Positions 7,518-13,316 of a DNA stretch of 13,316 nt are shown here, piece after piece; within the stretch, counting starts at the first letter, position 1; each line of letters opens with the position of its first letter. A model generated the notes under the pieces. The model was not told the DNA's origin. It saw only the letters and a list, made by a program, of their open reading frames with translations, and did not search any database. A program made the translations under genes and the position numbers. The DNA is from Herpetosiphonaceae bacterium (GTDB taxonomy: Bacteria; Chloroflexota; Chloroflexia; Chloroflexales; Kallotenuaceae), in contig JASKZZ010000419.1 of the NCBI GenBank assembly GCA_030147335.1, forward strand, positions 1 to 13,316, in the 5' to 3' direction.

Positions 7518-7529
7518 TTTCAATTGAAA
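7518..7529. promoter_or_regulatory. Perfect 12-bp palindrome TTTCAATTGAAA
   Basis: A perfectly symmetrical AT-rich site in the divergent control region, upstream of both secA and the regulator gene. Its form suits a dimeric DNA-binding protein, but it is unlike the CG-centred LacI-type sites nearby, and no other copy was noticed in the window. Confidence 0.3.
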
Positions 7530-7548
7530 GCACCAGTAATTTCCCCTC

Positions 7549-7577
7549 TTGCATCATCCAGAAACATCGTGTAAGAT
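7549..7577 (+). promoter_or_regulatory. Weak candidate promoter of the lacI-type gene
   Basis: TTGCAT (7549-7554) and TAAGAT (7572-7577) are 17 bases apart; they match the consensus at 3/6 and 4/6. The pair is listed mainly because the operator-like palindrome at 7581 starts three bases after the -10 box, where a repressor would block transcription. Confidence 0.3.
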
Positions 7578-7580
7578 AAC

Positions 7581-7594
7581 GGAAACCGATTTCC
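7581..7594. promoter_or_regulatory. LacI-type operator-like site before the regulator gene
   Basis: GGAAACCGATTTCC is symmetrical at 12 of 14 positions with a central CG, the layout bound by LacI-family dimers, whose hinge helices insert Leu at the central CG step. It lies 100 bases before the regulator ATG and suggests autoregulation. The half-site (GGAAACC) differs from that of the site at 8759 (TTCAAGC), so it may serve another LacI-family protein. Confidence 0.5.
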
Positions 7595-7693
7595 TAACCA
7601 ATAATTCCATATCGGATTTGATCATCCATCGGCAATGAAGCCTCCTTAAATCATAGCTTCCTAGCTGGCTTTTTACCATTCGCATAGGATGCC

Positions 7694-8722
7694 ATGGCTA
7701 CGATCGACGAAGTCGCTGAACGCGCAGGTGTATCACGTGGCACGGTCTCGAAAGTACTCTCGGGAACGTACTACGCAAGTGCACATACACGCGCAAAAGT
7801 TGAACGTGCAGCAACTGAGCTTGGCTATCGGCCTAATCTAGCCGCTCGCGCGTTATCGAAAGGACGTACCTTCGTTGTTGGATTGCTCATTCCGTATGAT
7901 CCAGACCAGCTTTTCGCCGATCCGCATCTGCTCGACATTATCCGTGGCGTAGAGGCTGCAGCCAATGAGCGCGATTACAACGTCCTTTTGTCAACGTCAC
8001 ACCGTCCAAACGATCCGAGCAGCGCGTATAGTCGAGTCTTACGATCAAACTATGTAGACGGCATGGTGGTGATCGAAGGCGCGAACATGACATTAATCGC
8101 AGAGCAGTTGAAACAACAGCCTTCACCATGGGTTGTCAGTGGCTATGGGCCTCCAGGTAGTGATGCTGCGTGCGTTCATGCCGACGATCCAACCATCACT
8201 GCCGAATTGATCGAGCACTTGATTGAGCTTGGCCATCGTCGCATCGGCGTTATTAGCTCACAACCGCGACCAGGCGCGTTTGACAAACGTCTACGCGGTT
8301 TTCATCAAGCGCTGCATCACCATGGGTTGTTTTGCGATCCGACACTGATTACGTACGGCGACATGAGTGTTGAAAGCGGTTATCTCGCCGCCGCTCAACT
8401 GTTCAACCATCCTGATCGGCCAACTGCTATTTGGGCGCTTAACGACCGCATGGCACTGGGCGCGCTACAATGCGCGCGCGAACAAGGGCTACGTGTTCCC
8501 GCTGATATTTCAATAGCAGGCTTTGATGACATTGCAGCCGCCTCGCTCAGCGATCCACCTTTAACAACAGTACGCCTACCAAGTTATCGCGAAGGACATG
8601 AGGCGATCAAGCTGGTGTTTCAGATGCTGGATGGTGTGGCTGTCAAACGCGAAATTGTTGTCCCTACGGATGTAATTGTCCGTAATTCCACCGGACCAGC
8701 ACCAAGCCAGGAAAGGAGGTAA
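7694..8722 (+). CDS. LacI/GalR-family transcriptional regulator
   Basis: A 342-residue regulator of typical family length. The N-terminal helix-turn-helix is clear: MATIDEVAERAGVSRGTVSK (1-20), then VLSG. The hinge helix is YRPNLAARALSKG (45-57), with the Leu that enters the minor groove at the centre of the operator. From residue 60 on is the periplasmic-binding-protein-like sensor domain (VVGLLIP; LGHRRIGVIS near 180; RPTAIWALNDRMALGAL near 245; ISIAGFDDI near 275), which binds a sugar or sugar phosphate. The ATG has AGGA seven bases upstream. It stands directly before the sugar ABC importer and beta-galactosidase genes on the same strand, so it most likely represses them until a galactoside-derived inducer is present. 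An activator role is possible but less common. No terminator follows, so some readthrough into the importer genes is likely. Confidence 0.95.
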   Translation: MATIDEVAERAGVSRGTVSKVLSGTYYASAHTRAKVERAATELGYRPNLAARALSKGRTFVVGLLIPYDPDQLFADPHLLDIIRGVEAAANERDYNVLLSTSHRPNDPSSAYSRVLRSNYVDGMVVIEGANMTLIAEQLKQQPSPWVVSGYGPPGSDAACVHADDPTITAELIEHLIELGHRRIGVISSQPRPGAFDKRLRGFHQALHHHGLFCDPTLITYGDMSVESGYLAAAQLFNHPDRPTAIWALNDRMALGALQCAREQGLRVPADISIAGFDDIAAASLSDPPLTTVRLPSYREGHEAIKLVFQMLDGVAVKREIVVPTDVIVRNSTGPAPSQERR

Positions 8723-8758
8723 CGAGCAATAAAATCTTTGGACATGGAAGTCGGTAGG

Positions 8759-8772
8759 TTCAAGCGCTTGAA
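8759..8772. promoter_or_regulatory. Perfect LacI-type operator before the importer operon
   Basis: TTCAAGCGCTTGAA is a perfect 14-bp palindrome centred on CG, with the AAGCGCTT core that is typical of LacI-family operators and catabolite (cre-like) sites. It lies in the 104-base gap between the regulator gene and the binding-protein gene, 55 bases before the latter's ATG. It is the best candidate operator for the neighbouring regulator. No convincing promoter hexamers were found beside it; TTGAAG (8768) with AACAAT (8793) is a poor match. Confidence 0.7.
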
Positions 8773-8826
8773 GGTGAGCGTTGGGTAAATTTAACAATGT
8801 GGTTTGTGTACAAGGAGCAACACACA

Positions 8827-10224
8827 ATGCAGTGGAAACGTATGATTCAGATGATCAGCTTGTTCTCATTATTGACGCTGATCTTGGCCGCGTGCGGTGT
8901 TTCAACAACAACACAGAGTGAAAGCACTGGTGGTTCAGCCGTAGCCACCGGTAGCACCGAAGCCGCAGCAGGCTCAACAGCAGGCACAGCAGCATCAACT
9001 GCTCCGGCGGCGAGTGCCGGTAATGCGGGTGGTGCAGCAGCAACGGTTCGTTGGCGCACCCGCGCGTCGGATGCTGCTGAGCAAGCAGTGTACGAAGACC
9101 TGAACAAGCTCACGAATGAGAATCTAGCAGGCCAGAACATTACGGCCCAGTATGATCCGTCGCCAAACGATGCGAATTACTTCACCAAGCTTAAGACCGA
9201 GCTGGCATCCGGCACTGCTCCCGATATTTTCTGGATTGGTGCGGTTGAGCTAGCGGACTTCGTTAACACTGGCGAAATCCTTGACCTCAAGCCCTTGATC
9301 GATGCCGACCCGTCGTTCAAGCTGGAAGATTTTTATCCCCAGACGATTGAGGAGCTAAGCCGCGACGGCAAGGTGTACGGATTACCGCGCGACATTTCAA
9401 CGATGGTCACGTACTACAACGAAGACTTGTTCAAGGAAGCAGGAATCCCAACACCAAAAGAGCTTGCCGCTCAGGGCAATTGGAACTGGGATACCTTTCT
9501 TGAAAGCGCGACCAAGCTGACCGATCCGAGCAAGCAGCAGTACGGCGTCGGCTTTGGTAACTGGTGGGGACCAGGCTGGGGCTACTTCGTTAACGCCGCT
9601 GGCGGCAGCCCGTTCAACGCGGACCGCACCGGCTGTGGCTTGAACACGCCGGAAGCTATCCAGGGCGCGACGTATGTTCGCAACCTGTATGACAAGCAGT
9701 TGCTGCCCGCCAGTGATGCCGAGAGCGAGAACTTGTTCAACGCCGGCAAGATTGGCATGTACCTCAATGGCCGCTGGTTCACCCCTGGCGTTCGCACCAA
9801 CGCGCAATTCAACTTTGACGTTGCCGAAATGCCCGAAGGCAAGAACAAGAGCACCTGGTTGTTCTGGGGGCCGTACCTTGTCAACGCCAAGACTGCCAAT
9901 CCTCAAGCAACCTGGGAAGTCCTCAAGCAGTTGACTAGCTCAGAGGCCATGGGCCGCGTCGCCGAAAAGGGCAGCAACATCCCAGCGCGTAAGAACCAGG
10001 AAGCGGTTGACTTCTTCCTCAAGTCAACACCTCCGGCCAACAACCAGGCATTTATTGCCGGAACGGATTACGCAGTAGCGGAAGCTCCTGTCTGGGAAGG
10101 TAACTGGGCCGATTTCAGCAGTGGCGTCCAGTCACTTTGGGATCAAATGATCGCAGGACAGCTGACACCGGAAGAGTTCGGCAAGCAAGCCTGTGAGCAG
10201 ACGGCAGGCACATTCAAGCAGTAG
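8827..10224 (+). CDS. Sugar ABC transporter solute-binding lipoprotein (family 1)
   Basis: A 465-residue MalE-type binding protein that captures an oligosaccharide outside the membrane and delivers it to the two permeases that follow. Residues 1-22 form a lipoprotein signal peptide (MQWKRM, then a Leu/Ile-rich core) ending in the lipobox LAAC with Cys23, so the mature protein is membrane anchored. Residues 24-72 are a Ser/Thr/Ala/Gly-rich flexible linker. The folded domain begins at about TVRWRTRASD and shows family 1 features such as GTAPDIFWIG, YGLPRDIST, YYNEDLFKEAGI and GKIGMYLNGRW. Many Trp and Tyr residues in the second half (NWWGPGWGYF) suit sugar stacking. An in-frame ATG at 8797 would put ten extra residues before the signal peptide; the ATG at 8827 has AAGGAG nine bases before it and gives a normal signal peptide, so it is preferred. 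The exact sugar cannot be read from the sequence; the GH42 neighbour points to beta-galactosides. Confidence 0.95.
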   Translation: MQWKRMIQMISLFSLLTLILAACGVSTTTQSESTGGSAVATGSTEAAAGSTAGTAASTAPAASAGNAGGAAATVRWRTRASDAAEQAVYEDLNKLTNENLAGQNITAQYDPSPNDANYFTKLKTELASGTAPDIFWIGAVELADFVNTGEILDLKPLIDADPSFKLEDFYPQTIEELSRDGKVYGLPRDISTMVTYYNEDLFKEAGIPTPKELAAQGNWNWDTFLESATKLTDPSKQQYGVGFGNWWGPGWGYFVNAAGGSPFNADRTGCGLNTPEAIQGATYVRNLYDKQLLPASDAESENLFNAGKIGMYLNGRWFTPGVRTNAQFNFDVAEMPEGKNKSTWLFWGPYLVNAKTANPQATWEVLKQLTSSEAMGRVAEKGSNIPARKNQEAVDFFLKSTPPANNQAFIAGTDYAVAEAPVWEGNWADFSSGVQSLWDQMIAGQLTPEEFGKQACEQTAGTFKQ

Positions 10225-10235
10225 AATCAATGGTC

Positions 10236-10271
10236 GTGGGGCGGGCATGGCACAAACGCCATACCCGCCAC
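10236..10271 (+). other. Intercistronic hairpin between binding-protein and permease genes
   Basis: GGCGGGCATGGC (10240-10251) and GCCATACCCGCC (10258-10269) pair at 11 of 12 positions with a six-base loop, and the flanking GTGG/CCAC can extend the stem. Only a broken T run (ACTTATTTGTT) follows. Such hairpins after binding-protein genes usually protect the upstream mRNA or end part of the transcripts, so that more binding protein than permease is made. Confidence 0.6.
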
Positions 10272-10291
10272 TTATTTGTTAGGAGGAGGCT

Positions 10292-11236
10292 ATGAGCCAA
10301 AGGGTTGAACAAATACGCGTAGCCGCACCCACCAAGACCAGGAGCCAGCGTGCACGGCGTGAGGCAATTGATGGCTACTTAATGCTGCTGCCGACGATTA
10401 TTGGCGTTGGTATTTTCTTTGCGATTCCGCTTGCCATTTCGTTCTACTACAGTTTCACAAACGCCCGGCTGATCGGTGCCGAAACCCAGATTATCGGGCT
10501 AAACAACTACACCCGTGCATTCCGAGATCCTCAATTTCGTTTAGCGTTGCGCAATACCTTTTGGTTCACACTGTGGACAATGGTGCTGTCGGTACCGCCT
10601 GCACTCGGTTTAGCAATGTTGTTGAATCAGCAGATTCGTGGACGAGCTTTTTTTCGCGGTCTTTTTTTCTTGCCTGTTGTCGCATCAGTTGTCGGCATTA
10701 CGCTTGTATGGCGTTATCTGCTCAATTTCGATTTCGGTTATGTCAATCTTGCCTTGCAAGCAGTGGGATTGCCAAAAATCGCATGGCTCAATAACCCACG
10801 CTTTGCGCTCTGGGGCGTGATCATTGTTGTAGTGTGGCGCACCATTGGATATAACCTTGTTATCTTTCTTGCCGGTCTGCAAAGCATACCTCAACAACTG
10901 TATGAAGCAGCAAGCATTGATGGCGCAAATCGGTGGCAGCAGTTCCGCGCTATCACGCTGCCGATGCTGTCGCCAACCACATTCTTTATTGTTGTCACAA
11001 CGCTGATTAACTGTTTGCAAGCATTCTCCGAGCCATATGCCCTGGGTGCGACCCGCAGCAACTCGGCTGGTCCGGCAAACTCGATGCTCACAATTGTCTT
11101 TTTCTTATTCCAAAGATTCTACAACAACCAAGAGATGGGCTATGCATCAGCTCTGGCGTGGATTTTGTTTGCCCTGATCATGGTCGTGACAATTATTCAG
11201 TTCCGCGCATCGAAGCGATGGGTTCACTACGAGTAA
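10292..11236 (+). CDS. Sugar ABC transporter permease, MalF type
   Basis: A 314-residue inner-membrane protein of the binding-protein-dependent transport family. After a basic cytoplasmic N-terminus (residues 1-25) there are about six hydrophobic segments, starting at about 29-51, 90-110, 122-142, 172-194, 220-240 and 282-302. The EAA loop, which docks on the ATPase, reads EAASIDGANRWQQFRAITLP (205-224) and is fully canonical. The first subunit of such pairs (MalF/UgpA/LacF type) has this size when the large periplasmic loop of E. coli MalF is absent. A very strong AGGAGGAGG lies just before the ATG, following the intercistronic hairpin. It forms the channel with the next gene's product; no ATPase gene is in the window. 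Confidence 0.95.
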   Translation: MSQRVEQIRVAAPTKTRSQRARREAIDGYLMLLPTIIGVGIFFAIPLAISFYYSFTNARLIGAETQIIGLNNYTRAFRDPQFRLALRNTFWFTLWTMVLSVPPALGLAMLLNQQIRGRAFFRGLFFLPVVASVVGITLVWRYLLNFDFGYVNLALQAVGLPKIAWLNNPRFALWGVIIVVVWRTIGYNLVIFLAGLQSIPQQLYEAASIDGANRWQQFRAITLPMLSPTTFFIVVTTLINCLQAFSEPYALGATRSNSAGPANSMLTIVFFLFQRFYNNQEMGYASALAWILFALIMVVTIIQFRASKRWVHYE

Positions 11237-11265
11237 GTCTTGCTTAGCAGCGAAGGAGCATCGAC

Positions 11266-12111
11266 ATGACTGCATACTCAGGCCGCCAGCGCGTTGAACA
11301 CGGCTTAATTTATTTAGTATTAATTATCATTGGGCTGATTTTCACATTTCCGTTTCTCTACATGGTTTTATCGTCACTTAAAACGTCACAGGAAGTGATT
11401 ACCGTACCACCGAAGCTGTTTCCAGAAGTCATTCAAATAGGTAATTACAGAGAAGCAATCAACATTCCAAGTATCAGGTTAGGACAGCAGCTGTTAAACA
11501 CCGTCTTTGTAACAGCGTGTGTCGTTGCCGGGCAAGTAGTAACATCGGTAATGGCGGGCTATGCATTTGCGCGCTTAAATTTCCCCGGTCGTGACGCGCT
11601 CTTTTATGCGTATTTAGGCACGTTGATGGTACCGTTTGCCGTACTTATCGTTCCCATGTACAAGCTCATGCAGGTATTCGGCTGGGTTGACACACTGTGG
11701 GCGCTCACAATTCCATGGCTTTTTACCGCCTATGGCACCTTTCTGCTGCGCCAATTCTTCATGGGTCTGCCGCGCGATCTGGAAGAAGCAGCGCTCATCG
11801 ATGGAGCTAGCCGGTGGGGTATTTTGTTCCGAATCGTTGTTCCGCTTGCCAAGCCGGCAATCGCGACATTAGCTACGTTTAGCTTCTTATACGCTTGGAA
11901 CAGCTTTTTGTGGCCGTTGATTATTATCAACAATCCCGCCAAAAAGGTCATCACGCAAGGCATTATCGATCTGCAAAGCTTGTACGCCGTTCGCGTCGAT
12001 TTGATCTTAGCCGGCTCCGTTCTCGCAGTACTACCCACTGTTGTGGTCTACTTGTTTGCGCAACGCTACTTTATCGAAGGTGTTGCAACCTCTGGTCTGG
12101 CAGGACGGTAG
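11266..12111 (+). CDS. Sugar ABC transporter permease, MalG type
   Basis: A 281-residue inner-membrane protein, partner of the preceding permease. It shows the usual MalG/LacG layout: first membrane segment at about 13-35 (LIYLVLIIIGLIFTFPF) followed by MVLSSLKT, then segments at about 77-100, 112-133, 144-163, 197-219 and 245-265. The EAA loop EAALIDGASRWGILFRIVVP (174-193) is canonical. AAGGAG stands nine bases before the ATG, and the gap to the upstream permease is 29 bases, consistent with one operon. The stop codon is followed after four bases by the start of the beta-galactosidase gene, so translation of the two is probably coupled. Confidence 0.95.
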   Translation: MTAYSGRQRVEHGLIYLVLIIIGLIFTFPFLYMVLSSLKTSQEVITVPPKLFPEVIQIGNYREAINIPSIRLGQQLLNTVFVTACVVAGQVVTSVMAGYAFARLNFPGRDALFYAYLGTLMVPFAVLIVPMYKLMQVFGWVDTLWALTIPWLFTAYGTFLLRQFFMGLPRDLEEAALIDGASRWGILFRIVVPLAKPAIATLATFSFLYAWNSFLWPLIIINNPAKKVITQGIIDLQSLYAVRVDLILAGSVLAVLPTVVVYLFAQRYFIEGVATSGLAGR

Positions 12112-12115
12112 CTGA

Positions 12116-13316
12116 ATGCTTGGAGTATGCTATTACCCTGAACATTGGCCAGAAACACGTTGGGCGGAAGACGCGCGACTCATGCGTGAATGCGGACTGG
12201 AAATTGTGCGGATCGGTGAGTTCGCCTGGTCCAAAATGGAGCCGCGCGAAAATGAGTACGACTGGGCGTGGCTAGACCGTGCAATCGAAACATTGGCCGC
12301 AGCAGGACTCCGTATCATCTTGGGCACACCAACGGCCACGCCGCCAGCATGGCTTACTGCACGCTATCCTGATGCGTTACGCGTTGGCAGCGACGGACGA
12401 CGATGGAGTCATGGTGGTCGTCGTCACACGTGCCCTACCAGCGCAATAAGTGGCGCTTACCATGATCACAGCCTCCGCATCGTAACCGAAATGAGCCGTC
12501 GCTATGGCAATCATCCGGCAATTTTTGCGTGGCAGATCGATAATGAGCTAGGCAATCACTCAACGGCGCGCTGCTACTGCGAGCAATGTCGTGGCGCATT
12601 TCAACAGTGGTGCCAGGCACGCTACAGCACGCTTGATCAGCTCAACAACGCGTGGGGCGCTGTGTTTTGGAGCCAGAGCTATAGCGACTGGACGCAAATT
12701 CCGCAGCCTGCAAATGAGGTTGGTGGTGGTCATAACCCATCGCTACAACTTGCCTACCGGCGCTTTTCCTCCGACACGCATGTTGAAATTGTACGGCAGC
12801 AAGTAGCGATACTTCGTGAGATGTCGCCCGGGCGCACAATAACAACAAACATCGCTCCGCTCGACGACGAGCTTGACTGGCATGCAATTGCTGCCGAAGT
12901 CGACGTTATGAGCTGGGACAATTATCCCCACGGCTTCGAGCATCCCGCTGATGTCGCCTTCTTCCACGATCTTGTACGCGGACTTAAGCGCAAGCCTTTC
13001 TGGGTAATGGAGCAGCAGGCCGGTCGGATCAACTGGACGCCGTATAACCCGCCTGTGCCGTCGGGACAGGTGAAACTGTGGACACAGCAGGCAATCGCAC
13101 ACGGCGCTGAAAACGTGCTGTACTTTCGGTGGCGAGCATGCAGGTATGGCCAGGAACAATATCACAGCGGCTTGCTCAACCACGACACAAGTTTTGCACA
13201 AGGCTATCGTGAGGCGAAAGAGCTTGCCGGAGAACTTAGGCAGAACACGCCGATACAGCGAACACAGGCCGATGTCGCGCTGCTGATTAGCTATCCTGAC
13301 TTTTGGACGATTCAGA
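12116..13316 (+). CDS. GH42 beta-galactosidase, 3' end cut off
   Basis: An open frame of 400 codons running off the right edge; complete GH42 enzymes have about 650-700 residues, so the TIM barrel is nearly complete and the trimerisation and C-terminal domains are missing. The start MLGVCYYPEHWPETRW is the classic GH42 N-terminus. The acid/base Glu144 is in AWQIDNELG, the nucleophile Glu299 in FWVMEQQAG, and YFRWRACRYGQEQYHSG (336-352) is another family signature. Cys106, Cys153, Cys155 and Cys158 (HTCPTS and RCYCEQC) correspond to the zinc-binding cysteines known in Thermus A4 beta-galactosidase. There is no signal peptide, so it hydrolyses terminal beta-galactosides in the cytoplasm after import by the preceding ABC system. 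The start lies four bases after the permease stop with only a weak GGACGG as ribosome site, which suggests translational coupling. Related members act on galacto-oligosaccharides or arabinogalacto-oligosaccharides rather than lactose; which applies here is unknown. Confidence 0.95.
   Translation, partial: MLGVCYYPEHWPETRWAEDARLMRECGLEIVRIGEFAWSKMEPRENEYDWAWLDRAIETLAAAGLRIILGTPTATPPAWLTARYPDALRVGSDGRRWSHGGRRHTCPTSAISGAYHDHSLRIVTEMSRRYGNHPAIFAWQIDNELGNHSTARCYCEQCRGAFQQWCQARYSTLDQLNNAWGAVFWSQSYSDWTQIPQPANEVGGGHNPSLQLAYRRFSSDTHVEIVRQQVAILREMSPGRTITTNIAPLDDELDWHAIAAEVDVMSWDNYPHGFEHPADVAFFHDLVRGLKRKPFWVMEQQAGRINWTPYNPPVPSGQVKLWTQQAIAHGAENVLYFRWRACRYGQEQYHSGLLNHDTSFAQGYREAKELAGELRQNTPIQRTQADVALLISYPDFWTIQ

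Larger units (their letters stand above)
7192..7693. other. Gene-free divergent control region between secA and the regulator gene
   Basis: No ORF with a credible start or family resemblance was found on either strand in these 500 bases. The region is lighter in GC than its flanks and contains the secA promoter candidate, several palindromes and the regulator-gene operator listed separately. A small CACTG-AAA-CAGTG hairpin lies at 7413-7425 without a T run. Confidence 0.7.

Noticed and set aside
7192..7693. Possible tRNA, riboswitch or CRISPR repeats in the 500-base gap
   Set aside because: No cloverleaf with a T-loop GTTCRA pattern, no regularly spaced repeats and no recognisable riboswitch core were found.
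8744..8788. Fourteen-residue mini ORF (MEVGRFKRLKVSVG) overlapping the operator
   Set aside because: The strong Shine-Dalgarno before it is too far away (23 bases), and the sequence overlaps the palindrome, which explains its content; not called as a gene.
8797..8826. Earlier ATG for the binding-protein gene
   Set aside because: No ribosome site at proper spacing, and it would put a charged ten-residue stretch before the lipoprotein signal peptide.
9397..9906. 169-codon open frame on the minus strand opposite the binding-protein gene
   Set aside because: Complement of a clear family 1 binding protein; open only because of codon bias on the other strand.
12743..13201. 152-codon open frame on the minus strand opposite the GH42 gene
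   Set aside because: The GH42 frame on the plus strand carries catalytic and zinc motifs throughout, so this is a shadow.

Overview
The window looks like chromosomal DNA of a Chloroflexota bacterium of moderate GC (by eye slightly above 50 %), perhaps a Herpetosiphon-like member. The grounds are the very long SecA with extra segments, the Ser/Thr/Ala/Gly-rich linker after the lipoprotein cysteine of the sugar-binding protein, and the LacI plus ABC sugar operon style. This placement is inference from gene style, not from a marker comparison. No phage, IS, CRISPR, tRNA or rRNA sequence was seen.

Left part, all on the minus strand (read from right to left): secA (7191-2710), a DUF1992/DnaJC28-like protein (2537-1938) with its own promoter and a strong intrinsic terminator, a histidine phosphatase (1790-1146), a nitroreductase-family flavoprotein (1039-257) with an extended -10 promoter, and the start of a Dabb-domain protein (218 to beyond position 1). 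These look like several small transcription units rather than one operon.

Middle, 7192-7693: a 500-base divergent control region without a gene. It holds a probable secA promoter embedded in an imperfect inverted repeat, a perfect 12-bp palindrome, and a LacI-type operator-like palindrome next to a weak candidate promoter for the regulator gene.

Right part, plus strand: a LacI-family regulator (7694-8722), a perfect LacI-type palindromic operator (8759-8772), then a sugar ABC importer: solute-binding lipoprotein (8827-10224), two membrane permeases (10292-11236, 11266-12111), and a GH42 beta-galactosidase that runs off the right edge (12116 onward). No ATPase is encoded between them, so a shared MsmK/MalK-type ATPase elsewhere is expected. 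Together they read as a regulated system that imports beta-galactosides (galacto-oligosaccharides or similar plant-derived sugars) and cleaves them in the cytoplasm.

The most unusual item is SecA: 1493 residues against roughly 800-1000 in most bacteria. All motor motifs are intact, but there are extra segments in NBD1, at two places in NBD2, and a large expansion in the helical-wing region, plus a Gln-rich basic tail after the zinc-binding SEC-C motif.
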